A DNA stretch of 64,000 bases from Paenibacillus sp. J31TS4. Its GTDB lineage: Bacteria > Bacillota > Bacilli > Paenibacillales > NBRC-103111. This document shows, piece by piece, positions 52,945 to 60,584 of this stretch (positions are counted from its first letter, which is position 1; every line of letters begins with the position of its first letter). A program made the translations under genes and the position numbers. Below the pieces are notes generated by a model. The model was given only the letters and a program-made list of their open reading frames with translations. It ran no database searches and was not told the origin of the DNA. The stretch lies in contig NZ_BOSI01000001.1 of NCBI RefSeq assembly GCF_018403265.1, positions 1,488,001-1,552,000 of the forward strand. The letters are read 5' to 3'.

Positions 52945-53832
52945 ATGAATCAAGAGCAGTTGAACCGAATCCAGACCGGCCAGGGCTTTATTGCGGCCCT
53001 CGACCAAAGCGGCGGCAGCACTCCCAAGGCTCTCAAGCAGTACGGCGTAGAGGAATCCGCTTATTCCAACGAAGACGAGATGTACGCACTGGTCCACGAG
53101 ATGAGAACTCGGATTATCAAGAGCTCCGCGTTCGATTCCCGCTACATTCTGGGCGCCATCTTGTTCGAGAACACGATGGACCGTTCCATCGACGGACAGC
53201 TGACGGCCGACTATCTGTGGGAGAAGAAGGGCGTCGTTCCGTTCCTCAAGGTGGACAAAGGGCTCGCCGAGCAGGAAAACGGCGTTCAGCTCATGAAGCC
53301 CATCACCGGACTGGACGAGCTGCTGAAGCGTGCCGTGGACCGGAATATCTTCGGCACCAAGATGCGCTCGGTCATCAAGGAGGCCAACCCCGAAGGCATC
53401 CGCCAAGTGGTGGAGCAGCAGTTCGCCGTCGGCCGTCAGATCGTGGATATGGGGCTCGTGCCGATCATCGAGCCGGAAGTGGACATCTACAGCACGGATA
53501 AGGAGCAATCGGAAGCCTTGCTGAAGGAGGTGCTTCTCGAGCAGCTGGGCAAGCTCGGCCCGGACGTCAAGATCATGCTGAAGCTTGCGATCCCGACGCA
53601 GGACAACTTCTACAAGGAGCTGATGGAAGATCCGCACGTCGTGCGCGTCGTCGCACTCTCAGGCGGCTACTCCCAAGCGGAGGCCAATGAGAAGCTCGCC
53701 GGCAACCAGGGGCTGATCGCCAGCTTCTCGCGTGCCCTTTCGGAGGGACTAAGCGCAGGGCAGACGGACGAGGAATTCGACGCCACGCTCGCCAAGTCCA
53801 TTCAGGCGATCTACGAAGCTTCCATCAAGTAA
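52945..53832 (+). CDS. fda: Class I fructose-bisphosphate aldolase
   Basis: 295 residues from the ATG at 52945 (GAAGGGAGAATCATCG upstream). [59 protein letters not shown] and [13 protein letters not shown] match the Staphylococcus-type Schiff-base aldolases. It reversibly splits fructose-1,6-bisphosphate in glycolysis/gluconeogenesis without a metal. Own terminator. Confidence 0.93.
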   Translation: MNQEQLNRIQTGQGFIAALDQSGGSTPKALKQYGVEESAYSNEDEMYALVHEMRTRIIKSSAFDSRYILGAILFENTMDRSIDGQLTADYLWEKKGVVPFLKVDKGLAEQENGVQLMKPITGLDELLKRAVDRNIFGTKMRSVIKEANPEGIRQVVEQQFAVGRQIVDMGLVPIIEPEVDIYSTDKEQSEALLKEVLLEQLGKLGPDVKIMLKLAIPTQDNFYKELMEDPHVVRVVALSGGYSQAEANEKLAGNQGLIASFSRALSEGLSAGQTDEEFDATLAKSIQAIYEASIK

Positions 53833-53867
53833 CCACAACCTGCGTTTCTGTCATATGCACAAGACAG

Positions 53868-53903
53868 CGACCCCGAGCTTATACAGCCCGGGGTCGTTTT
53901 CGT
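53868..53903 (+). terminator. Terminator of fda
   Basis: CGACCCCGAGC (53868-53878) / GCCCGGGGTCG (53886-53896), one mismatch, followed by TTTTCGTTT. Confidence 0.85.
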
Positions 53904-54016
53904 TTGATTGCCGTTTTGCCGGTGCCTGCTCCGCTCTACAGCTGGAGAAGGAGAAGAGCTCGCGTGAGCTTGAGAAGCAACGTTCGTTTTCGCAGACCAT
54001 TCCCGACCGGCCTCCG

Positions 54017-54694
54017 CTACAGCGATCTGGCCAGACGAAAGCCGAGATCCTCGATTCGGAACGTAGGGTGGCTGCGTCGGCGGCAAGTCGCCCCGCATCC
54101 CCGCGCCTCCTCCGCCCAGCTGCCGCCGCGAAAGATCCGGTAAGAACCGTATTCCTGCTCATCGTATTGATCCCAGCACCACTCCCATACGTTGCCCAGC
54201 ATATCATAGAGTCCCCATGCGTTCGGCCGCTTGGCGCCTGCCTCATGCGCATATCCCCCTGAGTTCTCCCGGTACCAGGCGATCTCCTCCAGCCCGCCGT
54301 ACCGGTAGCCGCCGGCTCCCGCCTGGCAAGCGTACTGCCATTCCGCTTCGGTAGGGAGCCGGTAGCCATCCGCATCCATGTTCCAGTGAACGGTCTCGCC
54401 GTCCTCGCTCACCGCATAGCATTCCTCCAAGCCCTCGTACCGCGAGAGCTGATTGCAGAAGGCGACCGCCTCCTGCCACGACACCTCCGTAACGGGAACG
54501 CGAGAGGCGGTACCAAGTCCCCCGGAATGCGGCGGGACCGAGACATAGAGCTCCCGGGTCACGGGGACGGCGGCGAGCAAAAAGGGCTCCACCTCCGCCG
54601 TCCAGGACGTCTTCTTGCGGTCGTCCCTTAGCGCCACCTTCCCTGGAGGGATACGGATCATGGGATAGGCGTCCGATCCCTGTTCTCTGCTCAT
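54017..54694 (-). CDS. Formylglycine-generating-enzyme/SUMF1-domain protein
   Basis: 225 residues. The family frame is clear: MIRIPPGKVALRDD, PVTEVSWQEAVAFCNQLSRYEG, YRLPTEAEWQYACQAG, NAWGLYDMLGNVWEWCWDQYD and FRGGSWAEEA, ending GFRLARSL. The active-site Cys pair of true sulfatase-activating enzymes is not in its usual place (only a GCGATCRR stretch is present), so it may be a non-catalytic or differently specialised member. Downstream of a TetR-DUF4180 unit on the same strand. Confidence 0.8.
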   Translation of the reverse strand: MSREQGSDAYPMIRIPPGKVALRDDRKKTSWTAEVEPFLLAAVPVTRELYVSVPPHSGGLGTASRVPVTEVSWQEAVAFCNQLSRYEGLEECYAVSEDGETVHWNMDADGYRLPTEAEWQYACQAGAGGYRYGGLEEIAWYRENSGGYAHEAGAKRPNAWGLYDMLGNVWEWCWDQYDEQEYGSYRIFRGGSWAEEARGCGATCRRRSHPTFRIEDLGFRLARSL

Positions 54695-54718
54695 CCATTC
54701 GGCCTCCCTCTCCCCTTG

Positions 54719-55087
54719 TTATTTCCGCCCGCTCAGTCTGTCGATCGCTTCCTGCTCCGTCGGCAGGAACAAGATGTCGGTCCCGCTGTTGCATTCATAC
54801 ACGAAATCCCGAAAGCTCTTGCTCGCATACACCGAGAAATCCCCTACAAAGGCAACCTTCATTCCGTAATTGGTGTATTTCTGCAGAATGTCACCGGCAA
54901 GACGGGTTTTCAGATCGAAAAATAATTCGGTAACCAGCAGTTTGGGGATGATCATCCGGTCGCAGTCGGTTTCGTACCGAACGTTTGCCATCAGATCCAG
55001 GGCGCTCTGAACATCCTGAATGATGGTCTCTTGGCCGCTCACTACCGCGACCGGTTCCCCACCTGTCTCCAGCTTCGTTATGTGCAT
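54719..55087 (-). CDS. DUF4180 protein
   Basis: 122 residues starting MHITKLETGGEPVAVVSG at 55087 (alternative ATG 55090). IIQDVQSALDLMANVRYETDCDRMIIPK, FFDLKTRLAGDILQKYTNYGMKVAFVGDFS and FLPTEQEAIDRL are typical of DUF4180, a family of unknown biochemical role. Start and TetR stop share the sequence TGATG, so it is translationally coupled to the TetR gene. Confidence 0.82.
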   Translation of the reverse strand: MHITKLETGGEPVAVVSGQETIIQDVQSALDLMANVRYETDCDRMIIPKLLVTELFFDLKTRLAGDILQKYTNYGMKVAFVGDFSVYASKSFRDFVYECNSGTDILFLPTEQEAIDRLSGRK

Positions 55088-55758
55088 CATTTTTCTCCTT
55101 CCTCCCTATCCGTTCTGAACCTGTCCACATACTCTTCAAAGATGCTGCGATTGTCTCCCCCACCAGGAGGCTCCACGCCCGAAACCCGAAAAAAGCTTAG
55201 CCCGACGGCCATCGCCAGCAGCCCATAGGCGGCATTGGCGGGCTCCTGAACCGCGAAGTGCCCGGTCCGGCTCCCGTATTCGAAGATCTTGGCGATCCCC
55301 TTCTGGTCCTCCCTATAGCTCTGGGCGGCAACTTCCTGCAGCCGGCTGTCCAGCACCGCCCGCGAGAAGAATTGCACGAAGAGCCTGCCCATCGCAACAT
55401 ACGGAATGGCCATCTTCTCTGCTCCATCCAGCGGGGAGACGTTGATGTCCGCCTCCGCATCCTCTTGGTACGGGGGGAGGATATGGTGCAGCACAACGTC
55501 CAGCATGGCCTCGGCGGTTATCCCGGGCTCGAGCTCCGCTTCGATCTTCTGCCCAAAATAAGCGAGAAACGACCGAAACGCCTCGACGATCAGATTGTCC
55601 TTGTTCTTGAAGTAGTAAGCGACGACTCCCTTGGAGCATCCGGCCGATTCGGCAACCTTGTCGAGCGTCGTGCCGTCCATCCCGTAGAGGTTTATACATG
55701 TGAGCGCCGCATTGATAATGGCCGCCCGCCGTGTCGGCTCCATTCCCAGTTTAGGCAT
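55087..55758 (-). CDS. TetR-family regulator (BetI-like)
   Basis: 223 residues. HTH: ALTCINLYGMDGTTLDKVAESAGCSKGVVAYYFKNKDNLI; the C-terminal domain resembles BetI-type ligand domains (AAYGLLAMAVGLSFFRVSG). It heads a TetR-DUF4180 pair. A palindrome TGACTGGTCA lies about 25-35 bp upstream, next to TATAA, as expected for autorepression. Confidence 0.88.
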   Translation of the reverse strand: MPKLGMEPTRRAAIINAALTCINLYGMDGTTLDKVAESAGCSKGVVAYYFKNKDNLIVEAFRSFLAYFGQKIEAELEPGITAEAMLDVVLHHILPPYQEDAEADINVSPLDGAEKMAIPYVAMGRLFVQFFSRAVLDSRLQEVAAQSYREDQKGIAKIFEYGSRTGHFAVQEPANAAYGLLAMAVGLSFFRVSGVEPPGGGDNRSIFEEYVDRFRTDREEGEK

Positions 55759-55782
55759 CTGCTCCCCCTCTTTTATTTATAC

Positions 55783-55792
55783 TGACCAGTCA
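55783..55792 (-). promoter_or_regulatory. Candidate TetR operator
   Basis: TGACTGGTCA, arms TGAC/GTCA, inside TTGACTGGTCAGTATAA on the minus strand, at promoter distance from the TetR gene. Confidence 0.5.
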
Positions 55793-55868
55793 AAATAAAA
55801 AGAAGTATACCAGTATTTCCCACCCTGTCAAGGGCTGCTCCGATTTCACCATGAAAAAATGCAGCCAC

Positions 55869-56330
55869 TTACGGCCGCATTCCTTCCTGCTTCCTCGTAT
55901 TCTGTTCGTCCTCCACAAACTCCCAAGCCGGATTCCAGACGACCTCCCACAAGTGACCGTCCGGGTCGAGGAAATGGCCCGAGTAGCCTCCCCAAAACGT
56001 CTCATGCGGCGGGTCGGGGATAGCCGCCCCCGCTTGCCTTGCCTGCTCCATAATGCGATCGACTTCCTCCGAGCTCCTGACATTCCAACCGATGGTCATC
56101 TCGGACATGCTTGGCGCGCCCAGAGGCACCTTGGCCTCATGAGCCAGATCCCTCCGATTCCAGACCGCAAGCTTGACGCCGGACTGCATGTCGAAGAACG
56201 CGACCGCTCCGTGTTCAAATTCCTGGCCTACAATGCCCGGGGTTGCAAATCCCAATCCGTCGCGGTAGAAGGCTACGGAGCGCTCGAGATCATCCACACC
56301 TAAGGTAAGTACAGAAATGCTAGGTTTCAT
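55869..56330 (-). CDS. VOC-family glyoxalase/bleomycin-resistance-like protein
   Basis: 153 residues starting MKPSISVLTLGVDDLERSVAFYRDGLGF at 56330 (an ATG at 56351 lacks a ribosome site). HGAVAFFDMQSGVKLAVW and GYSGHFLDPDGHLWEVVWNP are the usual metal-site strands (His in GHFLDPDGH, Glu in WEV). Ligand unknown. Confidence 0.85.
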   Translation of the reverse strand: MKPSISVLTLGVDDLERSVAFYRDGLGFATPGIVGQEFEHGAVAFFDMQSGVKLAVWNRRDLAHEAKVPLGAPSMSEMTIGWNVRSSEEVDRIMEQARQAGAAIPDPPHETFWGGYSGHFLDPDGHLWEVVWNPAWEFVEDEQNTRKQEGMRP

Positions 56331-56426
56331 CAATTCAAATGTCCCTCCCATGATCGGGTTTCAGGCTGCCCTTTTCTTATAGGATAGAGGATTGCCGGCG
56401 GGGAAGCTTGTAAAAAACGGACAGGC

Positions 56427-57227
56427 TTACGAAAAAACTTGATGGGGGAGCAAGCCGTACAACCGTTTAAACGTTCGGATCGCGTGCGGCTGGTCATAGT
56501 AGCCCATGTCTAAGGCAACGTCTGTGAAAGGGGACGAAGGATTCGCACGCAGCGTTTGCAGGAAAAACTGAAAACGAAGGATCCCGAGAAGCTCCTTGGG
56601 GCTTATCCCCAATGAACATTGAAAGGCTCTCCTTAAATTCCGTTCACTGGTGCCGAGCTGGTCCGCCACTGCACGAACGGAGAGCCGGGCCTGCTCGGAG
56701 AAGATATATTGCATGCCGGCATGGAAAAGCGGGTCCGTCCTCCCTTCATTCCGGCACAGAGCTTGCAGCAAAGAGCGTTCCACCTGCTCTATCCGCTCTT
56801 GTATGCCGCGAGCCTCTCCTGCTTGCTCAGCCAAATCCCCGGCCCTTGTTCCCCACAGGTCGTCCAGCCCTACGTGGCCTCCCTTTAATTCGGAGACCGG
56901 ACAGGTCAGAAAGCGGTGAGCGTGCTCGGGATAGAAGCGGATGCCAAAGGAAGAGCTCTCTGTTAAGGATACGGTTTCATATCCGGTCATAAGCCCCACC
57001 GCAAAAGTTTCTATCGAAGAGGAACGAAGGTCAACTATAATATCGACGCAGCCATCCGGGATAATGCGATGAAGCAGGGGGGCGTCGGCCGAACAGGCGT
57101 CTAGCGTCCAGTAGCAAGCTACATAAGGCGCAAGAGGTTTACAAGGAGCGAATTCTTGGTAACGACAGCTGGCATCCGTCCCGGCTCTTTGAAGCATGGG
57201 CGGCTGTATAGGAAGAAATGCTTTCAT
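56427..57227 (-). CDS. AraC-family transcriptional regulator
   Basis: 266 residues from the ATG at 57227 (GGGGAGGACC upstream). The N-terminal half has a DUF6597-type sensor motif (CRYQEFAPCKPLAPYVACYWTL, RIIPDGCVDIIVDL). The C-terminal AraC domain has LSVRAVADQLGTSERNLRRAFQ and VALDMGYYDQPHAIRTFKRLYGLLP. It may control the VOC gene downstream on the same strand, 97 bp away. Confidence 0.88.
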   Translation of the reverse strand: MKAFLPIQPPMLQRAGTDASCRYQEFAPCKPLAPYVACYWTLDACSADAPLLHRIIPDGCVDIIVDLRSSSIETFAVGLMTGYETVSLTESSSFGIRFYPEHAHRFLTCPVSELKGGHVGLDDLWGTRAGDLAEQAGEARGIQERIEQVERSLLQALCRNEGRTDPLFHAGMQYIFSEQARLSVRAVADQLGTSERNLRRAFQCSLGISPKELLGILRFQFFLQTLRANPSSPFTDVALDMGYYDQPHAIRTFKRLYGLLPHQVFS

Positions 57228-57305
57228 GGTCCTCCCCTTTCTCCGCAGCGCCAGTAGCATAACGATACCATATCCGTTGTCCTCTACAAAAGGAGAATGG
57301 CCGCC

Positions 57306-57336
57306 AAACAAAAGACGCGGCCGCATGCGGCCGCGT
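57306..57336 (-). terminator. Terminator of the MerR/membrane-protein operon
   Basis: Perfect palindrome ACGCGGCCGCATGCGGCCGCGT (57315-57336), followed on the minus strand by CTTTTGTTTGG. Confidence 0.75.
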
Positions 57337-57345
57337 TCTTGCAGG

Positions 57346-57771
57346 CTAGGGCAATGTCTGAACGCCGCTGCGCTTCCTCCTCTGCCCTGTGCCCAGCAGG
57401 ATCAAGACTACGTAGAGGACGATAGCAAGTGAATCCACCATCGTATCCGTAAGCGCCGAGCGATCAAACCATGCCGTGACGCCAACGATGACCGCGAGCC
57501 GGACGAGCAGAAGCGCGGCGATCGTCCAGGCGGCATACCTGCTCTTCGTTCGGTCCTGCTGGAACGACAGCAGCAGGAACGCAATGCCGAAGACCAGATT
57601 TTCCGCCGTGACGATGTGCCAAACATACGTGAATACCGTCCGGGTCTCCAAGGAAATCCCCCGGCTATCGAGAGCCGGCAGCACCGCGGAATGCCCATTC
57701 CATGCATGCGTCACCGCAAACAGAACCGCAAGAACGCCCGCAAGCAGATAATACCCGTTTCTAACCTTCAT
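57346..57771 (-). CDS. Four-helix membrane protein of unknown function
   Basis: 141 residues, four hydrophobic helices (YYLLAGVLAVLFAVTHAW, VWHIVTAENLVFGIAFLLLSF, WTIAALLLVRLAVIVGV, SLAIVLYVVLILLG) with a conserved-looking THAWNGHSAVLP loop. The start overlaps the MerR gene by 11 bp, so it is the probable target of that regulator. Family not recognised beyond small integral membrane proteins. Confidence 0.7.
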   Translation of the reverse strand: MKVRNGYYLLAGVLAVLFAVTHAWNGHSAVLPALDSRGISLETRTVFTYVWHIVTAENLVFGIAFLLLSFQQDRTKSRYAAWTIAALLLVRLAVIVGVTAWFDRSALTDTMVDSLAIVLYVVLILLGTGQRRKRSGVQTLP

Positions 57772-58234
57772 CGTCCTGACACCCCTCCTTGGGAATTTCG
57801 GGATCCTTCTTTCGGCTGTCCTTGTAAAACGAACGTACGGATTCCGCCAACCGCTGGTCGCTTTCGGGATTCAGGTCTCTTAACGTTTCCGCCGCCAGGC
57901 GGAGCAGCCCGCTGACCTTTTCCAGATGGTCGATCTTCTTGCGAACTTCTGCGTGTTTGGCATCGAGGAACGCAGCGGCCTCTTCGCAGGAAGCGGGATA
58001 GAGCTTTTTCAGCTTGCGGAACCCAACATTCCCCTTGATTTCGTCAAGCGAGAAGTTCGCAGCCTGCATGATCTGAACCGTCATCAAATCGATCAGGTCT
58101 TCCGCCGAGTACACGCGGTACCGATTGTCTCCCCGGGACGGCGAGACGACCCCCATCCGGTCATAATACCGAAGGGTATCCTTCGGGATCCCGAGCCTCT
58201 CCGAAGCCTCTTGGATAGAATAGAACGTTTTCAT
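57761..58234 (-). CDS. MerR-family regulator
   Basis: 157 residues: MKTFYSIQEASERLGIPKDTLRYYDRMGVVSPSRGDNRYRVYS is the winged-helix start, followed by a dimerisation coiled coil (CEEAAAFLDAKHAEVRKKIDHLEKV). No Cys metal-binding loop, so a non-metal inducer is likely. Its promoter has the 19-bp MerR-type spacer and a perfect dyad, implying autoregulation together with the overlapping membrane-protein gene. Confidence 0.88.
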   Translation of the reverse strand: MKTFYSIQEASERLGIPKDTLRYYDRMGVVSPSRGDNRYRVYSAEDLIDLMTVQIMQAANFSLDEIKGNVGFRKLKKLYPASCEEAAAFLDAKHAEVRKKIDHLEKVSGLLRLAAETLRDLNPESDQRLAESVRSFYKDSRKKDPEIPKEGCQDDEG

Positions 58235-58240
58235 GCGTTC

Positions 58241-58271
58241 AGCATATCATTGGAGCGGACTCCAAGGTCAA
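58241..58271 (-). promoter_or_regulatory. MerR-type promoter/operator with 19-bp spacer
   Basis: TTGACC (58271-58266), 19-bp spacer, TATGCT (58246-58241) on the minus strand. The spacer carries the perfect dyad TTGGAG-N4-CTCCAA (58250-58265). Confidence 0.8.
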
Positions 58272-58305
58272 CACGTGTTTTTCTCGATCTGCGGAACTTC
58301 CGCAC

Positions 58306-58336
58306 AACAAAAAACGCGACCTCATGCGGTCACGTT
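58306..58336 (-). terminator. Weak terminator-like hairpin with no gene feeding it
   Basis: AACGCGACC (58313-58321) / GGTCACGTT (58328-58336), one mismatch, with TTTTT following on the minus strand. No minus-strand gene ends here, so it may be the relic of a lost gene at the left edge of the AT-rich block. Confidence 0.35.
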
Positions 58337-58410
58337 CTGGGTGGTGGACGAAAACGGTTAACGGAGTACGGAGAACGATTTCCCAACAATTAAACTAACG
58401 GGCAGTTTTG

Positions 58411-58479
58411 TTGACAAATTGTAAATTTAACATTTATAACAAGAGCATTTCTTTGTAATGAGAAATGCTCTTGTTATAA
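58411..58479 (+). promoter_or_regulatory. Promoter overlapped by a 19-bp perfect inverted repeat
   Basis: TTGACA (58411-58416), 18-bp spacer, TATAAC (58435-58440). The -10 lies inside TTATAACAAGAGCATTTCT (58434-58452), which pairs perfectly with AGAAATGCTCTTGTTATAA (58461-58479). The repeat may be an operator, a terminator or a 5'-UTR hairpin for the DUF2975/XRE genes. Confidence 0.55.
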
Positions 58480-58592
58480 AATAGGATATCAATTTAACAA
58501 TAGAAATATATTAAAAAACGATACTAATTTATTGTATAACAATAAATTGTGTGTTAATGTCATTTTATAATTAAATTAGTGAGGTGCTCTTT

Positions 58593-59075
58593 ATGAAACG
58601 GGGAACAACACTCTTTTTGAAGATGGCTGTTATTCTTATGGGAATCCCAATTCTTGCTTTGTGCATATTTTTAGTGCCTAAGATCGGGAATTTTGCTGGA
58701 GAATCTTATCCAGATATCGCTTATATGAAATATCTCGTTTTAATAGATATGTACGCGGCAGCGATACCATTTTACTTTGCTCTGTATCAAGCTTTTAAAC
58801 TTTTAAGCTATATTGATAAGAACCAAGCGTTCTCGGAATTATCCGTAAAGGCTTTAAAGAATATAAAATACTGTGCCATCACAATCAGTACCTTGTACCT
58901 GCTAGGTATGCCACTCTACTATCTCATGGCGGAGAGAGTTGACCCTCCAAGTTTCATACCAATCGGATTGGTCATCATCTTCACCTCTATGGTGATCGCC
59001 GTTTTTGCTGCTGTTCTCCAAAGACTTTTACAAGAAGCTATTAATATCAAATCAGAAAATGATTTAACGATCTGA
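58593..59075 (+). CDS. DUF2975 membrane protein (YoaS-like)
   Basis: 160 residues from the ATG at 58593 (TGAGGTGCTCTTT upstream). Four membrane helices, with the DUF2975 pattern PFYFALYQAFKLLSYIDKNQAFSELSVKALKNIKYCA between helices 2 and 3. AT-rich codon use, unlike the GC-rich flanks. It stops 10 bp before a small Cro/C1-type regulator, the pairing seen for YoaS-YozG in B. subtilis. Function unknown. Confidence 0.85.
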   Translation: MKRGTTLFLKMAVILMGIPILALCIFLVPKIGNFAGESYPDIAYMKYLVLIDMYAAAIPFYFALYQAFKLLSYIDKNQAFSELSVKALKNIKYCAITISTLYLLGMPLYYLMAERVDPPSFIPIGLVIIFTSMVIAVFAAVLQRLLQEAINIKSENDLTI

Positions 59076-59085
59076 GGTGAATATC

Positions 59086-59304
59086 ATGGCGATTATCATC
59101 AATGTTGATGTGATGTTGGCAAAAAGGAAAATGAGCGTAACAGAACTTTCGGAGAGGGTTGGAATTACTATGGCGAATCTTTCCATTCTAAAAAATGGGA
59201 AAGCAAAAGCAGTTCGTTTTTCAACATTAGAAGCGATATGTAGGACTTTGGATTGTCAGCCAGGTGATATTTTGGAGTACAAAAGCGACGAAGACACTCA
59301 ATAA
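59086..59304 (+). CDS. Small XRE-family HTH regulator (YozG-like)
   Basis: 72 residues from the ATG at 59086 (GAGGTGAATATC upstream; a GTG at 59077 is too close). MAIIINVDVMLAKRKMSVTELSERVGITMANLSILKNGKAKAVRFSTLEAICRTLDCQPGDIL is the complete HTH_26 domain. Partner of the DUF2975 protein. AT-rich. Confidence 0.88.
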   Translation: MAIIINVDVMLAKRKMSVTELSERVGITMANLSILKNGKAKAVRFSTLEAICRTLDCQPGDILEYKSDEDTQ

Positions 59305-59327
59305 AAACAGACAACTAATTTATTCAA

Positions 59328-59380
59328 CTAACGGATACAAGAGCGCAGCGATGGAGCAGATCCATCGCTTTTGGCGTTAA
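59328..59380 (+). repeat. CTAACGG-hairpin element, copy B
   Basis: CTAACGG (59328-59334) ... AGCGATGGA-GCAGA-TCCATCGCT (59347-59369), then TTTTGG and GCGTTA. TAACG (59329) and CGTTA (59375-59379) form a second, outer inverted pair. Closely similar to the copy at 60514, with compensatory A-T to G-C change in the stem. Also acts as a plausible terminator for the XRE gene. Confidence 0.65.
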
Positions 59381-59468
59381 TCCACAATCTGTTCAACAGG
59401 ATAGTGGATATTCCTGTATAATGAGCATATATTTAGGCTTTAATAAACACCTCGCAAGGAGGTTGCAT

Positions 59469-59939
59469 ATGCGATTCGTATTAATTTTAATGGTATTACT
59501 ACTGACCTTAACAGGATGCGTATCGGAGCAACCCGTTCTAGAAAACCATGAATGGAAAGTCAGTCCTTTGTTTAAATCAGACAGCTATACCATGATTGGA
59601 GAAGAAGGAAAGATCGGCTTTATTTATGATGACGGTGAAGTAGTTCGTTTTTACCCGAATAAAGAACAAAAATATATGTGGCATTTTTGGGCTCAAACAC
59701 CACAAGAAACACAAAAGTTATTTGGTAAAAAAGTAAAGATAATCGGAGTTAGCAAACAAACTGGAGAAAAAGTGAATGTTATTGAGGGTGGGATTGGTAT
59801 TCCAAATACTGCAATAAAAGATAATGATAAGGTAGGTAGAATGCCATCAACGATGTCATTACCTTCAAAAGGTTTATGGAGATTAGAAGCTTATGTAGAT
59901 GAAAAGCTATTCGGTAGCGTGGTTGTAGAAGTACACTAA
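59469..59939 (+). CDS. Small lipoprotein, DUF4871-like
   Basis: 156 residues from the ATG at 59469 (AAGGAGGTTGCAT upstream). Lipoprotein signal FVLILMVLLLTLTGC with the lipobox Cys at about residue 17, then a beta-rich domain (SDSYTMIGEEGKIGFIYDDG, WHFWAQTPQETQKLFGKKVKI, GLWRLEAYVDEKLFGSVVVEV). Resembles DUF4871-type Bacillus lipoproteins. AT-rich, flanked by CTAACGG elements on both sides. Confidence 0.7.
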   Translation: MRFVLILMVLLLTLTGCVSEQPVLENHEWKVSPLFKSDSYTMIGEEGKIGFIYDDGEVVRFYPNKEQKYMWHFWAQTPQETQKLFGKKVKIIGVSKQTGEKVNVIEGGIGIPNTAIKDNDKVGRMPSTMSLPSKGLWRLEAYVDEKLFGSVVVEVH

Positions 59940-59964
59940 TTCTGCGACTTTGCCCGATATTAAA

Positions 59965-60020
59965 CTAACGGACTATAGACCGGCTGCCGGCATGGATCGG
60001 AAGCCGCGTTGCGTTAACGG
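59965..60020 (+). repeat. CTAACGG-hairpin element, copy C (divergent)
   Basis: CTAACGG (59965-59971), CGGCT...AGCCG inner pairing (59981-60006 region) and an outer CGTTA/TAACG at 60012-60020 that runs into a second GTTAACGGGCAGG. Same outer frame as copy B (TAACG...CGTTA) but unrelated hairpin body. Confidence 0.5.
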
Positions 60021-60138
60021 GCAGGATAATTTGATTTCCATTAAAAATGTTAGGTAGCAGCGTTGTGAGTGAGATGGAAGGTTGTCCATAATAGTGGCGA
60101 GTAAGACGCGATGAGGTTTATTGCGGAGGTGATCTCAA

Positions 60139-60480
60139 ATGTTATCCATAAGTGAAATTCGTGAAGTGGCTCTATCGCTGCCTGAAGCGGAAGAGGTGGA
60201 GCATTGGGGGAAAGCTTCTTTTCGAGTGAATAAGAAGATCTTTGCTGTTATTCAGGACGATAAGAAGACCCTTACCGTGAAAATAACCAAAGAAGAAAGA
60301 GCGTTCTATATCCAGATGGCCCCTGAAATCTACAGGATCCCGGATTCGTTCGCCAACCTGAACTATATGCATATCAATCTCGATGCAGCGAAGGATGCGG
60401 AAGTAAAGGACTGCATTCGAAATGCATGGGGATGCGTTGCTTCTAAGAAAGCAGCAAAAGATTATTTTGAAAACCGTTAG
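60139..60480 (+). CDS. MmcQ/YjbR-family protein
   Basis: 113 residues: ISEIREVALSLPEAEEVEHWGKASFRVNKKIFAVI, then AYRIPDSFANLNYMHINLD-like and DCIRNAWGCVASKKAAKDYFE. These are the standard YjbR/MmcQ blocks (double-wing DNA-binding-like fold, cellular role uncertain). TTGCGGAGGTGATCTCAA precedes the ATG. Confidence 0.88.
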   Translation: MLSISEIREVALSLPEAEEVEHWGKASFRVNKKIFAVIQDDKKTLTVKITKEERAFYIQMAPEIYRIPDSFANLNYMHINLDAAKDAEVKDCIRNAWGCVASKKAAKDYFENR

Positions 60481-60513
60481 TGCGCGCCAGTCATGGTAGG
60501 AATTATTGCTCTG

Positions 60514-60560
60514 CTAACGGGAACGAGAGCACGGCGGTGGATCCGATCCACCGCTTATTA
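60514..60560 (+). repeat. CTAACGG-hairpin element, copy D
   Basis: CTAACGG (60514-60520), then GCGGTGGAT-CCG-ATCCACCGC (60534-60554) and TTATTAGG. Aligned with copy B most positions are identical and the stem carries a paired A-T to G-C substitution, which suggests selection on the hairpin. Confidence 0.65.
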
Positions 60561-60584
60561 GGTTGCTCTAAAGGGAGGGTACAC

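Noticed and set aside
58434-58479. Long perfect inverted repeat as an insertion-sequence or MITE end
   Set aside because: There is only one such repeat, no target-site duplication and no transposase; it overlaps a promoter, so a regulatory role is favoured.
59328-60020. True integron attC sites
   Set aside because: Outer TAACG/CGTTA pairs exist but the RYYYAAC/GTTRRRY cores are not cleanly matched and no intI is seen, so I report only a cassette-like pattern.
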